From Jannaschia seohaensis (lineage in GTDB: Bacteria; Pseudomonadota; Alphaproteobacteria; Rhodobacterales; Rhodobacteraceae): 64,000 nt of DNA. The position numbers were made by a program, and so were the translations under genes. Positions within the stretch are counted from its first letter, which is position 1. Every line of letters begins with the position of its first letter. Positions 8,348 through 17,298 of this stretch are shown one piece after another. The notes below the pieces were generated by a model. That model ran no database searches and was not told the DNA's origin. It worked only from the letters and a program-made list of their open reading frames with translations. The stretch covers positions 56,931 through 120,930 of the forward strand of contig NZ_UETC01000013.1 of NCBI RefSeq assembly GCF_900116765.1. The letters run 5' to 3'.

Positions 8348-9093
8348 GAGCCGCTCCCGAAATAGCTGTCGCGCACGGCGGCGTCGTCGAGCACCGCCGA
8401 GGAGGGTCCATCCGCGATCTTCCGGCCCGCGTTCAGCACCGCGAGACGCGGACAGAGCGCGGTCAGGAAGCGGATCTTGTGCTCGATGACGATGGCGCTC
8501 CGCCCCGGCAGAAGATGCGTCGCGATGGTCTCTCCGATCCGGTCGGTTTCCGCGGCGGTCATGCCCGCGGCCGGTTCGTCGAGCAGAACGAGCGCGGGGT
8601 CGGCGGCCATCACCCGGGCGATCTCGAGTTCGCGCAACTCCATCAGGGTCAGGCTGTCCGATGTATCGTGCGCCCGATCCTCGAGACCGAACAGCGCCAG
8701 CAACGCCATCACCGCGTCGCGCTCCGCGCGGCGGGCCGCCCGCGACTGCCAGAGCGACTCCAGCGCCGGTGCCGCGGCGTGCCGGGCCGCGCGCAGGTTC
8801 TCGTAGACCGTCAGACGCTTCAGCACGCGCAGGTTCTGGAAGGTGCGCGCGACGCCAAGCCGGACGATCCGCGCGCTCGGCAACCCGGCGATCTCCCGGC
8901 CCGACAGGCGGATGCTGCCGGCGTCGGCTGCAAGGTGCCCCGTGAGCAGGTTGAACACGCTCGTCTTGCCCGACCCGTTGGGACCGATCAGGCCCAGGCT
9001 CTCGCCCGGCTCGACCGTGAGGTCGATTCCGTCGAGCGCCGTCAGCCCGCCGAAACGGCGGGTCAGCCCGGTGATCTCTAGCGCCGCAGCCAT
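8341..9093 (-). CDS. livG: Liv-type ABC transporter ATPase (LivG), set 1
   Basis: A 250-residue ATPase with Walker A GPNGSGKTS and Walker B LVLLDEPAAGM. The signature segment reads LTLMELRELEIARVM, a degenerate form of the usual LSYG/LSFG motif. The start at 9093 was chosen inside a long shadow frame and overlaps the LivM stop by 16 bases. It partners LivF in the same set. The altered signature may lower ATPase activity if the enzyme is asymmetric. Confidence 0.9.
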   Translation of the reverse strand: MAAALEITGLTRRFGGLTALDGIDLTVEPGESLGLIGPNGSGKTSVFNLLTGHLAADAGSIRLSGREIAGLPSARIVRLGVARTFQNLRVLKRLTVYENLRAARHAAAPALESLWQSRAARRAERDAVMALLALFGLEDRAHDTSDSLTLMELRELEIARVMAADPALVLLDEPAAGMTAAETDRIGETIATHLLPGRSAIVIEHKIRFLTALCPRLAVLNAGRKIADGPSSAVLDDAAVRDSYFGSGSC

Positions 9094-9968
9094 GCCGAAA
9101 TCCGATGCACGTTTCGTTCGTCGAGCAGCCCGCGCGGGCGCAGGATCAGCACGAGGGCCACCAGCCCGCCGAAGACGATCATCCGGTAGCCGGAGAACAC
9201 GCGCAGCGACTCCAGCAGGCCGATATCGATCAGCACGCCGAGGATCGGCCCCAGCACCGTTCCCAGCCCGCCGATCAGGCCATAGGCCAATGCGTGCACG
9301 CCCGTCATCACCGAGAACTGCGCAGGTTCGATATAGGTGGCGAGATGGGCGTAGAGCGCGCCGCCCATGCCCGCGACACCGCCCGCGAGCCCCGCCGCGG
9401 CGATCTTCGTGCGCGCGACCGAGAGCCCCTGCATCGCCGCGAGGATCGGGTCCTCGCCCACGATCCTGAGCCGTGCCATGCCCCGGCCGCGCGCCATGAG
9501 GGCGACAAGCGCGATCACCGCCGCGAGGCAGCCCGCCACGATCACCAGGTAGGCGCCGGGCTCGATGCCCGCCTCGTAGACCCAGCGGATGTCGCGGAAC
9601 CCGTTGGCCCCGTCCGGGCCGGTGGCGTATCCGTCGATGTCTCGCTGGTAGGAAAAGACGTTCAGCGAGGCGCGCACCAGTTCGGCGAAGGCGAGCGTGG
9701 CGATGGCGAAGTGCAGACCCGACAGGCGGATCGTCGGCCACGCGACCAGCGCCCCGACCGCCGCACCGAAGCCGGTGCCGAAGGCGATGCCCGCAACGAA
9801 CGGCCATTGCCAGACCGCCGTGGCGATGCCCGCCGCGTAGGCGCCAATCGCGAAATAGGCCTGCTGGCCGAAGCTGATCTCGCCCGCGATCAGAAGGATC
9901 CAGGCGGAAATCGCGAGGAAGGAGAAAAGCGCGATGTTGGTCAGAACCGAGATCGTGAAACCGTCCAT
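9078..9968 (-). CDS. livM: Liv-type ABC permease (LivM), set 1
   Basis: A 296-residue inner-membrane permease of the LivM family with about eight to ten hydrophobic segments. Typical features are the SFGQQAYFAIGAYAAGI motif near residue 32 and GGLGTVLGPILGVL near the C terminus. It forms the channel with LivH. It lies directly after LivH in the operon, sharing one base. Confidence 0.9.
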   Translation of the reverse strand: MDGFTISVLTNIALFSFLAISAWILLIAGEISFGQQAYFAIGAYAAGIATAVWQWPFVAGIAFGTGFGAAVGALVAWPTIRLSGLHFAIATLAFAELVRASLNVFSYQRDIDGYATGPDGANGFRDIRWVYEAGIEPGAYLVIVAGCLAAVIALVALMARGRGMARLRIVGEDPILAAMQGLSVARTKIAAAGLAGGVAGMGGALYAHLATYIEPAQFSVMTGVHALAYGLIGGLGTVLGPILGVLIDIGLLESLRVFSGYRMIVFGGLVALVLILRPRGLLDERNVHRISAWLRR

Positions 9969-10867
9969 CAGAGCCTCCTGAGCGCCTCGTTCCGCGCGGC
10001 GGCGTCGGCACGCCCCGCCAGTCCCTGGGGCAACAGGATCAGGGCGACGAACAGCAGGGCGAAGACGGTGATCTCACGCCCCGACGCGCCGAGATACCAC
10101 TGCGCCTGCGCCTCGACGAGGCCGAGCACGAGCCCGCCGATCAGCGCGCCGCGCAGGCTGCCGAGCCCGCTGATCACCATCGCGATCAGCCCCTTCATCG
10201 TGATCCAGAGGCCCAGCTTGGTGCTTATCTGACCGTCGGTCGCTGCGATCAGGAAGCCCGCGACACCACCTATCGCGGCTGCGATGCAAAAGGTCAGGAA
10301 CGCGACCCGCCCGACGTTGACGCCCGACACGCGCGCCGCCTCTCGGCTCTCGGAGAGGGTGCGCACCTGCAAGCCGAAGACGGTCCGGGTCAGCATCAGA
10401 TGAAGCGCGACGACGAGAACGGCCGCGGTCAGGAACATGGCAATGAATTCCGGCCGCAAGAGCAGCGGGCCAAGCTCAAGAAGCGGCAGGATATCGAAGC
10501 TCGGGAACGCGTAGCTGCGCTGCGGGAATGCGCGTGCGATGCCATCTTCGAGCTGCATCCAGAGCGCGAAGCTCGACGCCATGGACGCCAGCGCCGCGTC
10601 TCCCCGGATCCAGGCGAAGGACAGGCGCTCGACATAGGCGGCGGCCAGCACCGCCCCCGCCAGCGTCGCCGCGAAGATCGGGATCATCCCCGCCGCCCAC
10701 TGTCCATGCAGCCACGCGCCGGCGAAGATACCCACGAGGATCGACGAGCCGAACGCCATGTTCAGCCGCCGCATCACGCCGAAAATCAGCGTGAAGCCGA
10801 GCGCCAGCAGGCCATAGGCCGAGCCGATGGCGAGACCGTCGAGCGTGTTCTGAACGACGTCGATCAC
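9968..10867 (-). CDS. livH: Liv-type ABC permease (LivH), set 1
   Basis: A 299-residue LivH-family permease beginning with the characteristic GLAIGSAYGLLALGFTLIFGVM and containing GLIAMVISGLGSLRGALIGG near the C terminus. It is the first gene of set 1 and starts 15 bp after the stop of the set-2 LivF gene, so both sets appear to be one transcription unit. Confidence 0.9.
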   Translation of the reverse strand: MIDVVQNTLDGLAIGSAYGLLALGFTLIFGVMRRLNMAFGSSILVGIFAGAWLHGQWAAGMIPIFAATLAGAVLAAAYVERLSFAWIRGDAALASMASSFALWMQLEDGIARAFPQRSYAFPSFDILPLLELGPLLLRPEFIAMFLTAAVLVVALHLMLTRTVFGLQVRTLSESREAARVSGVNVGRVAFLTFCIAAAIGGVAGFLIAATDGQISTKLGLWITMKGLIAMVISGLGSLRGALIGGLVLGLVEAQAQWYLGASGREITVFALLFVALILLPQGLAGRADAAARNEALRRL

Positions 10868-10882
10868 CGGCCCGGCCCCTTG

Positions 10883-11594
<712 letters not shown>

Positions 11595-11602
<8 letters not shown>

Positions 11603-12362
11603 GGATCAGGTCCTCGTCCTTGTGCTTGCTGCCAAGATAGGCGGCGCGCACGTCCTGGTTGGCCTGGATCTCGGCGGGCGAGCCCTCGGCGATCTTGCGG
11701 CCGAAATTCAGCACCCCGATGCTGTCGGAAATGCCCATGACGAGCTCCATCATGTGCTCGATCAGAAGCACGGTGACGCCGCGGTCGCGCACGTCGCGGA
11801 TGCGTTCGGCGAGAAGCTGGCCGTCCTCCTGGCTCGCGCCCGCGGCGGGTTCGTCGAGCAGCAGCACGCGCGGGTTGGACGCGAGCGCGCGGGCCATCTC
11901 CAGACGGCGCATCTCGCCGAAGGAGAGCGCTGAGGCCTGCACGTCGCGCTTCGAGTGAAGCCGCGAGAACTTCAGCAACTCCTCGATGTCGGGACCATGC
12001 TCGCCGCCGGCCTTGAACCAGCGCGGCAGGAAATGGGCGCGGCGCTGTTCATGGCCGTTCTGCGCCACCCAGAGGTTCTGCGCCACCGTCAGGTTGCCGA
12101 AGAGCCGGATGTTTTGGAAGGTCCGCGCCACGCCCATCGCGGTGCGCTCGTGCTGGGCCATGGCCGTGAGATCATAGCCGTCGAGCGTGACCGTGCCGGT
12201 GGTCGGTGCATAGAGCCCGGTGATCAGGTTGATCGTCGTCGACTTGCCGGACCCGTTAGGGCCGATGAGACCGAAGATCTCGCCTTCCTTGATGGTCAGG
12301 CTGATGTCGTCGACGGCGCGCACACCGCCGAAATGCTTGGAGAGGGATTGCAGGGTTAGCAT
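11595..12362 (-). CDS. livG: Liv-type ABC transporter ATPase (LivG), set 2
   Basis: A 255-residue LivG ATPase with Walker A GPNGSGKST, signature LSFGEMRRLEMARAL and Walker B VLLLDEPAAG. The C terminus is the usual long LivG tail. It shares one base with the LivM stop. The signature is canonical, unlike that of the set-1 paralogue. Confidence 0.92.
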
Positions 12363-13291
12363 CAGTTGGCGTCCTTCGTCTCGAGAGAATCCGGCGCCGG
12401 TTTGCCGAGCCGGAGGATCGACTTCAGCCGCGGCGCATGTTCGCCCAGAAGGCCGTTGGGACGCAGGTTCATCGCCAGCACGATCAGCGCGCCGAAGAGC
12501 AGCGAACGCCAGTCGCCCATGAAGCGCAGGCCCTCGATCAGGAAACCCTGGATGAACAGCACCGCAAGCAGCGTGCCGAACACCGAGCCGAGGCCGCCGA
12601 GGATCGGGTAGGCGATGGCGAAGGTCGCCAACAGAACGCCGAAGACGCCGTGCTCGATATGCGTCACGGTATGGGCGTAGATGCCACCGCCGAGCCCGGC
12701 GATGAAGCCGCCCGCTGTCATCGCGCCGACCTTCACCGCGGTCAGGTTGAGACCGATGGATTGCGCGGCCACCTCGTCATGGCCGACTGCGCGCAGCACG
12801 GCGCCCGCACGGGTCCGGTCCATCCACCAGAGCGCGGCCATGACCACGGCAACGACGATCCAGATGAACACGGTCACGTGCCACACTTCCCAGCCGTTTT
12901 CCGGGAAGTAGCGGATCGAGCGGAAGCCCTCCGCCCCGTCCGGGCCGAAGAGCTCGCCGCCCCGCTCCACCTGCCAGGACAGGTTGAAGAAGAAGAGCCG
13001 CACCATCTCGCCGAAGGCAAGCGTCGCGACTACGAGCATCAGCCCCTTCACGCGCAGCGCCGGAAAGCCGACGATGCAGGCGATGGCGGCGCTGACGAGG
13101 CCCGCGATCACGATGGCGGGCAGGATGTGCAGCCCGAACATCGCGGTCATGGCGCCGGCCGTGTAGGCGCCGATGGCGTAGAAACCGGCCTGCGCCATGC
13201 TGACCTGTCCGGTCAGCAGAACGACGTAGGCAGAAAGCCCGAGCAGCGTGTGGACGCCGAAGATCTGGGCCAGTCCAAAATAGAAATCCAT
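12362..13291 (-). CDS. livM: Liv-type ABC permease (LivM), set 2
   Basis: A 309-residue LivM permease with SMAQAGFYAIGAYTAGAM near residue 31 and GGLGSVFGTLLAVLFIQGFL near the C terminus. A long periplasmic loop follows FFFNLSWQVERGGELFGPDG. It lies 12 bp after LivH of the same set. Confidence 0.9.
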   Translation of the reverse strand: MDFYFGLAQIFGVHTLLGLSAYVVLLTGQVSMAQAGFYAIGAYTAGAMTAMFGLHILPAIVIAGLVSAAIACIVGFPALRVKGLMLVVATLAFGEMVRLFFFNLSWQVERGGELFGPDGAEGFRSIRYFPENGWEVWHVTVFIWIVVAVVMAALWWMDRTRAGAVLRAVGHDEVAAQSIGLNLTAVKVGAMTAGGFIAGLGGGIYAHTVTHIEHGVFGVLLATFAIAYPILGGLGSVFGTLLAVLFIQGFLIEGLRFMGDWRSLLFGALIVLAMNLRPNGLLGEHAPRLKSILRLGKPAPDSLETKDAN

Positions 13292-13303
13292 CGTGACCTC
13301 CTG

Positions 13304-14194
13304 TCAGTCGCGGCCGGCGGTCGAGCCGAAGAGGCCACCGGGGCGCAGGGTGAGGAAGAGGAAGAGCATCAGCATCACGTAGATGTCGCGCTCGGTGACG
13401 CCGCGCAGCAGCAGGAAGATGTTTTCAGACGCACCCACGAGCAGCCCGCCGATGATCGCGCCGGGGATCGAGCCGAGCCCGCCGATGACCACGGCGATCA
13501 GGCCCTTGACGGTCAGACCGAGCGCGATGATCGGCGAGAGCACGCCAACCGCGGCCGCGGTCATCGCACCGGCGATGCCGCCGAGCACGCCGGAGATGCC
13601 GAAGGTGAGCAGGTTCACGCGGGTCGGGTCGATGCCGCAGAGGGCGGCCGCGCGCGGCTGCTGGCTGACGGCACGGGTCGCGAGACCGAGCGGCGTGCGG
13701 TAGAGCAGCCAGAACAGCACGCCCATCGCCACCACGCAGATGCCGAAGACGAAGAGCAGGTCTCCGCGCACCCAGATATCGCCGATCTCGATGATCGCGT
13801 TGCGGAACACCGACGGATAGGGCACGGGCATGCCGTGGCTTGCGTGGACCACCGCCTCGTCGATGAAGAGCAGCATGCCCACCGAGGCCAGAAGCGAGGC
13901 CATGGGAACCTGTGTCGGCGTGAACCGGAAACAGCAGTAATAGACCACGATCCCGATGATGCCGGAGCCCAGCGCCGAGAGCAGGAACACGACCGGCGGC
14001 GGCGCATCGAAGGCCAGGAAGGCGGCCACGCCGATATAGGTGCCTGCGAGCGCCGCGGCGCCGTAGGCGAGGTTGAGTTTGCGCATGACGCCGAAGATCA
14101 GCGTGAAGCCGATGCCGATCAGCGCGTAGGTCGTTCCGAACAGCAGCCCGTCCACGAGCGACTGCACGAAGTCGATTATAAAGAAGTAGTCCAT
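13304..14194 (-). CDS. livH: Liv-type ABC permease (LivH), set 2
   Basis: A 296-residue LivH permease with SLVDGLLFGTTYALIGIGF at the N terminus and GLIAVVIGGLGSIPGAIIGG near residue 230. It is the first membrane gene after the binding protein and is separated from it by 107 bp carrying a strong hairpin. This suggests binding-protein mRNA is kept at higher levels than permease mRNA. Confidence 0.9.
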   Translation of the reverse strand: MDYFFIIDFVQSLVDGLLFGTTYALIGIGFTLIFGVMRKLNLAYGAAALAGTYIGVAAFLAFDAPPPVVFLLSALGSGIIGIVVYYCCFRFTPTQVPMASLLASVGMLLFIDEAVVHASHGMPVPYPSVFRNAIIEIGDIWVRGDLLFVFGICVVAMGVLFWLLYRTPLGLATRAVSQQPRAAALCGIDPTRVNLLTFGISGVLGGIAGAMTAAAVGVLSPIIALGLTVKGLIAVVIGGLGSIPGAIIGGLLVGASENIFLLLRGVTERDIYVMLMLFLFLTLRPGGLFGSTAGRD

Positions 14195-14267
14195 GGCTGG
14201 GGTGCCTTGCTTTGGCCCGCCGTCCGCCCGCCGTGAGGCAACCGGGTTCGCGCGCCTTGAGAGAGTG

Positions 14268-14292
14268 GGGCGCGCCGCATCGTGGCGCGCCC
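14268..14292 (-). promoter_or_regulatory. intercistronic GC hairpin between binding protein and permease genes
   Basis: A perfect 9-bp inverted repeat (GGGCGCGCC...GGCGCGCCC) with a 7-base loop lies just after the binding-protein stop on the coding strand. No T-run follows, so it is not a standard terminator. Such hairpins commonly protect the upstream mRNA end and raise binding-protein expression relative to the permease. Confidence 0.7.
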
Positions 14293-14301
14293 GTTATCGG
14301 C

Positions 14302-15501
14302 TCAGCTGCCGGGGTTGTGCAGCACGTCCCAGCTGCCGTCCTTGGCATGCACGAAGACATACGGCTTCACGGCCTCGCCATCGGGCAGCCGCTTGTTCGA
14401 GCCGAGCAGACCCGGCGCGTTTTCAAGTTCGGCCAGCGCGTCGCGGATCTTGCGACGGTCTTCCTCCAGCGTCTCCGGGGTGCCGCCGATCTCTGCCGCC
14501 TCAATGATGTCTTTCAGGATCATCGCGTTTTCCCAGGCCGATGCGCTGTGCAGGTCCATCTGCCCGCCCTTTGCGACGACGGCTTCCGCGGCGGCTTTCG
14601 CCTCCTCGTTCACCGGCGCGAAGCTCGTCGGGATTGTCAGGCCCTCGGCCTCGTTGGCGCAGCCCGAAAGCGTCTCGAGCGACGACGACGAGGTGAGACC
14701 GACGAGGATCTTGGGCTGGATCCGCTGGCGGGTCATCTCGCGCAGCATGCCGCAGGTGGTGAAGGGGTGCGCGGAAATCGCCACGACATCCGGCTCCGCC
14801 CGGCGCATGCCACGCGCCTGGTTGGAGAAGTTGGTGTCCGACAGCAGCCACTGGGCCTCGCCGACGACCTCGAAGCCATGCTTCTCCGCGGCGGTCTTCA
14901 TCACGGAGTACCAGGTGAAGCGGGAATGCGCGAAATCCTCCTCGACGCCGCCATAGATCGTCTTCAGGTCCGGGTGGTTCGTCCGGAGCCATGCGAAGAG
15001 ATCGTCATACATCTGCGACTCGGACGGCGTGTTGCGGAACACCCATTCGGAGATCCCGGCAAGCCCGCCCTTGATCGCCACGTCGGTGAAGACCGGGAAT
15101 TGCAGGCCTGTGTCGCCTTCGTCGTCGACCTTCGCCTGCAGGATGCCGAAGAGCGGCTCGGCGACGTTCGAGCAGGTCGGGCCGATGGCTACGAGCGCGT
15201 CGGTCGAGGCGATCCGGCGCAGCACCGAGATGCCTTCCTCGGCGTTGCAGCGGTCGTCGTAATACTCGGTTTCGATCATCGCCTTCGAACCGTCCGCGAG
15301 CTCGACACCGCCCTCGGCGTTGATCTTCTCGAACGCAGCCGACATCGCCGCGCTGGAGTTCTGGCCGAAGATGCCGACCACGCCCGAGGCCGCGCCGAAG
15401 CCGACGATGCGGATGGTCTTGTCCTGCGCCGCGGCGACCGAGGCCATGGCGAGCGTCGATACGCCCAGCACGCCGGCCTTCAGAAGTGCTTTCAGTTTCA
15501 T
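14302..15501 (-). CDS. ABC transporter periplasmic substrate-binding protein (Liv/HAAT type)
   Basis: A 399-residue type I periplasmic binding protein. It has a signal peptide (residues 1-25, ending ASVAAAQ), then IRIVGFGAASGVVGIFGQN, the two-lobe Leu/Ile/Val-binding fold, and conserved YYDDRCNAEEG and ISAHPFTTCGM regions. The start at 15501 is supported by the strong ribosome site GGAGGAG just upstream. Its position ahead of two permease/ATPase sets makes it the only visible receptor for both. Ligand is unknown. This subfamily often binds aromatic acids, amides or dicarboxylates rather than leucine. Confidence 0.9.
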   Translation of the reverse strand: MKLKALLKAGVLGVSTLAMASVAAAQDKTIRIVGFGAASGVVGIFGQNSSAAMSAAFEKINAEGGVELADGSKAMIETEYYDDRCNAEEGISVLRRIASTDALVAIGPTCSNVAEPLFGILQAKVDDEGDTGLQFPVFTDVAIKGGLAGISEWVFRNTPSESQMYDDLFAWLRTNHPDLKTIYGGVEEDFAHSRFTWYSVMKTAAEKHGFEVVGEAQWLLSDTNFSNQARGMRRAEPDVVAISAHPFTTCGMLREMTRQRIQPKILVGLTSSSSLETLSGCANEAEGLTIPTSFAPVNEEAKAAAEAVVAKGGQMDLHSASAWENAMILKDIIEAAEIGGTPETLEEDRRKIRDALAELENAPGLLGSNKRLPDGEAVKPYVFVHAKDGSWDVLHNPGS

Positions 15502-15862
15502 GGATCTCCTCCGTAGATCTGATCGGGACCGGTCCGGCGGAACAAGCGTCATGCGGTGCCCAGCCCACGATCCGGCGCCCGCAGCATGCGGGAACAAGAG
15601 GCTTGGGACGAAAGAGGGAATATCCATCGGGGCTATATGTTTCCGATATACCCAAGCAGCGCCCGGCGTGAGAGAACAGTAAGGGAGCGCCATTTTTTAT
15701 TGAATACGCTTGGGAAAATGCCGCGGCGCATCTGGCCGCACCGAGTTCCGCTCGACAGCTAGACGCTATCGCTATGGCCCTTAGAGCGGCTTCGTATTTG
15801 CGCAGAGCCGGCGATTGCGGTCACGTGGCCGCAATAGAACTGCGACTGTGGAGGCGCCTCTT
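15502..15862. promoter_or_regulatory. divergent promoter region (transporter operon / SDR-GST-ALDH operon)
   Basis: This 361-bp gap divides the leftward binding-protein operon from the rightward SDR operon and must hold both promoters. It contains an AT-rich stretch near 15690-15720 and the 22-bp imperfect palindrome listed separately. No regulator gene lies next to it, so control may come from the LysR at 6312 or from elsewhere. Confidence 0.55.
15814..15835. promoter_or_regulatory. 22-bp imperfect palindrome, candidate operator
   Basis: The sequence ATTGCGG-(8 bases centred on CACGTG)-CCGCAAT is an inverted repeat with 20 of 22 positions self-complementary. It is centred about 38 bp upstream of the SDR start. 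The symmetry and position fit an operator for a dimeric repressor or activator. Confidence 0.55.
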
Positions 15863-16660
15863 ATGGCCGACCGTTTGAAAGACAGGGTTGTTTTCTTTAC
15901 CGGAGCCGGCTCGATCGGACCGGGCTGGGGCAACGGCAAGGCTGCCGCCGTGGCGATGGCCCGCGAGGGCGCCAAGGTCTTCGCGCTCGACGTGAACCCC
16001 GAAGCCGTCGAGGAAACCGCCAAGGTCATTCGCGAGGAAGGCGGCACGGTTGAAACGGCGGTCTGCGACGTCTCCAAGGCCGACCAGGTCGAAGCGGCCG
16101 TGAAATCCTGCATGGACGCCTTCGGCCGCATCGACGTGCTCGACAACAACGTCGGCATCATCGATCCCGGCGGCCCGGAAGAGCTCGACGAGGCGCAGTG
16201 GGACCGCCTGATGGCGATCAACGTCAAGTCGATCTACCTGACCTGCCGCAACATCCTGCCGATCATGACGAAACAGGGCGGCGGCTCGATCATCAACATC
16301 TCTTCCATCGCCTCGACCCACAGCCTCGGCTATTCCTGCATCAGCTATTCGGCGTCCAAGGGCGCGGTGAACGCGTTTACCCGCGACATTGCGCTGAACT
16401 ACGGCCCCAAGGGCATCCGCTGCAACTCGATCCTGCCGGGCCTGATGAACACCCCGCTCATCCACAAGGGCAACGTCACATCGGTCTACGGTTCCACCGA
16501 GGCGATGGTGAAGGCGCGCGACGCGCTGGTCCCGCTGGGCCAGATGGGCGACGGCTGGGACGTCGCCTGGGCGTCGGTATTCCTCGCCTCCGACGAAGCC
16601 AAGCACATCACCGGTATCGAACTGGTGGTCGATGGCGGCATCACGCTGAAGGTGAAATGA
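15863..16660 (+). CDS. short-chain dehydrogenase/reductase (SDR)
   Basis: A 265-residue SDR with an extended glycine motif, FFTGAGSIGPGWGNGKA (residues 12-28), which is longer than the usual TGxxxGxG. It also has DNNVGI in place of NNAG, the active-site serine in NISSIAS, YSASKGA for Tyr-x-x-x-Lys, and the C-terminal HITGIELVVDGG. The start at 15863 follows GGAGG with 8 bases between. Its stop overlaps the GST start (ATGA), so the two are translationally coupled. It probably oxidises an alcohol, perhaps of a glutathione adduct, ahead of the aldehyde dehydrogenases. Confidence 0.87.
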   Translation: MADRLKDRVVFFTGAGSIGPGWGNGKAAAVAMAREGAKVFALDVNPEAVEETAKVIREEGGTVETAVCDVSKADQVEAAVKSCMDAFGRIDVLDNNVGIIDPGGPEELDEAQWDRLMAINVKSIYLTCRNILPIMTKQGGGSIINISSIASTHSLGYSCISYSASKGAVNAFTRDIALNYGPKGIRCNSILPGLMNTPLIHKGNVTSVYGSTEAMVKARDALVPLGQMGDGWDVAWASVFLASDEAKHITGIELVVDGGITLKVK

Positions 16661-17259
16661 CAATGCATCTCTACATCAACACGACCTCCCCCTTCGTCCG
16701 TCTCGTCCGTCTCGCCATCGAGGAGAAGGGCCTCACCAGCAAGGTCGAGCTGGAAATCGTGGACCCGTGGGGCGATCCGGCAGCCTTCCTGAAGGCAAAC
16801 CCGGCCGGTCGCGTGCCGGTGCTGACCACCGACGACGACCACATCATCGCCGAGGCGCACCTCATCCTGCGCTATCTCGACGAGATCGCTCAGCCGTCGA
16901 TCTTCCCGTCCGAAGATCTCGCCCGCACGCTGTCCATCGCCGCGCCCGCACTTGGCGCGACCGAGGCCGCGACCGCGATCATCATCGGCCGCAAGTCCAG
17001 CGAGGCTTTCGACACGGACATGGTGGGCTCGAAGCGCTACCGCACCATGGCCGACGGCCTTGCGCGTCTCGAAAAGGCGTTGCCGCGCGATTTCGCGGAC
17101 CGGCCCGACATTGCCAATTTCGCGGCTGTCACGGCCGTCGACTACATCGTCTTCCGCTTCACGGACCGCGACTGGCTCGCCGATCTGCCGAACCTGCGCG
17201 CCTGGCGCGACCGGCAGAAGGGCCACCCCTCCGTCGAAGCGACCATGCCCTACATCTGA
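16657..17259 (+). CDS. glutathione S-transferase
   Basis: This 200-residue protein has the N-terminal thioredoxin fold LYINTTSPFVRLVRLAIEEKG, the cis-proline region GRVPVLTTDD and the AEAHLILRYLDE turn (Glu/Ala in the place of the usual Glu/Ser). A helical C-terminal domain follows with the capping motif DIANFAAVTAVDY. A second in-frame ATG at 16663 is an alternative start. It lies between an SDR and two aldehyde dehydrogenases, which implies glutathione conjugation or removal during oxidation of the substrate. Confidence 0.87.
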   Translation: MTMHLYINTTSPFVRLVRLAIEEKGLTSKVELEIVDPWGDPAAFLKANPAGRVPVLTTDDDHIIAEAHLILRYLDEIAQPSIFPSEDLARTLSIAAPALGATEAATAIIIGRKSSEAFDTDMVGSKRYRTMADGLARLEKALPRDFADRPDIANFAAVTAVDYIVFRFTDRDWLADLPNLRAWRDRQKGHPSVEATMPYI

Positions 17260-17298
17260 TCGCCGCCCTCGGCGCGATCCCGAATTCCGGAGGCTTCC

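Noticed and set aside
15639..15655. AT-rich near-palindrome (TATATG..ATATA) in the divergent gap
   Set aside because: Only the outer five bases on each side match; too weak compared with the 22-bp palindrome at 15814.
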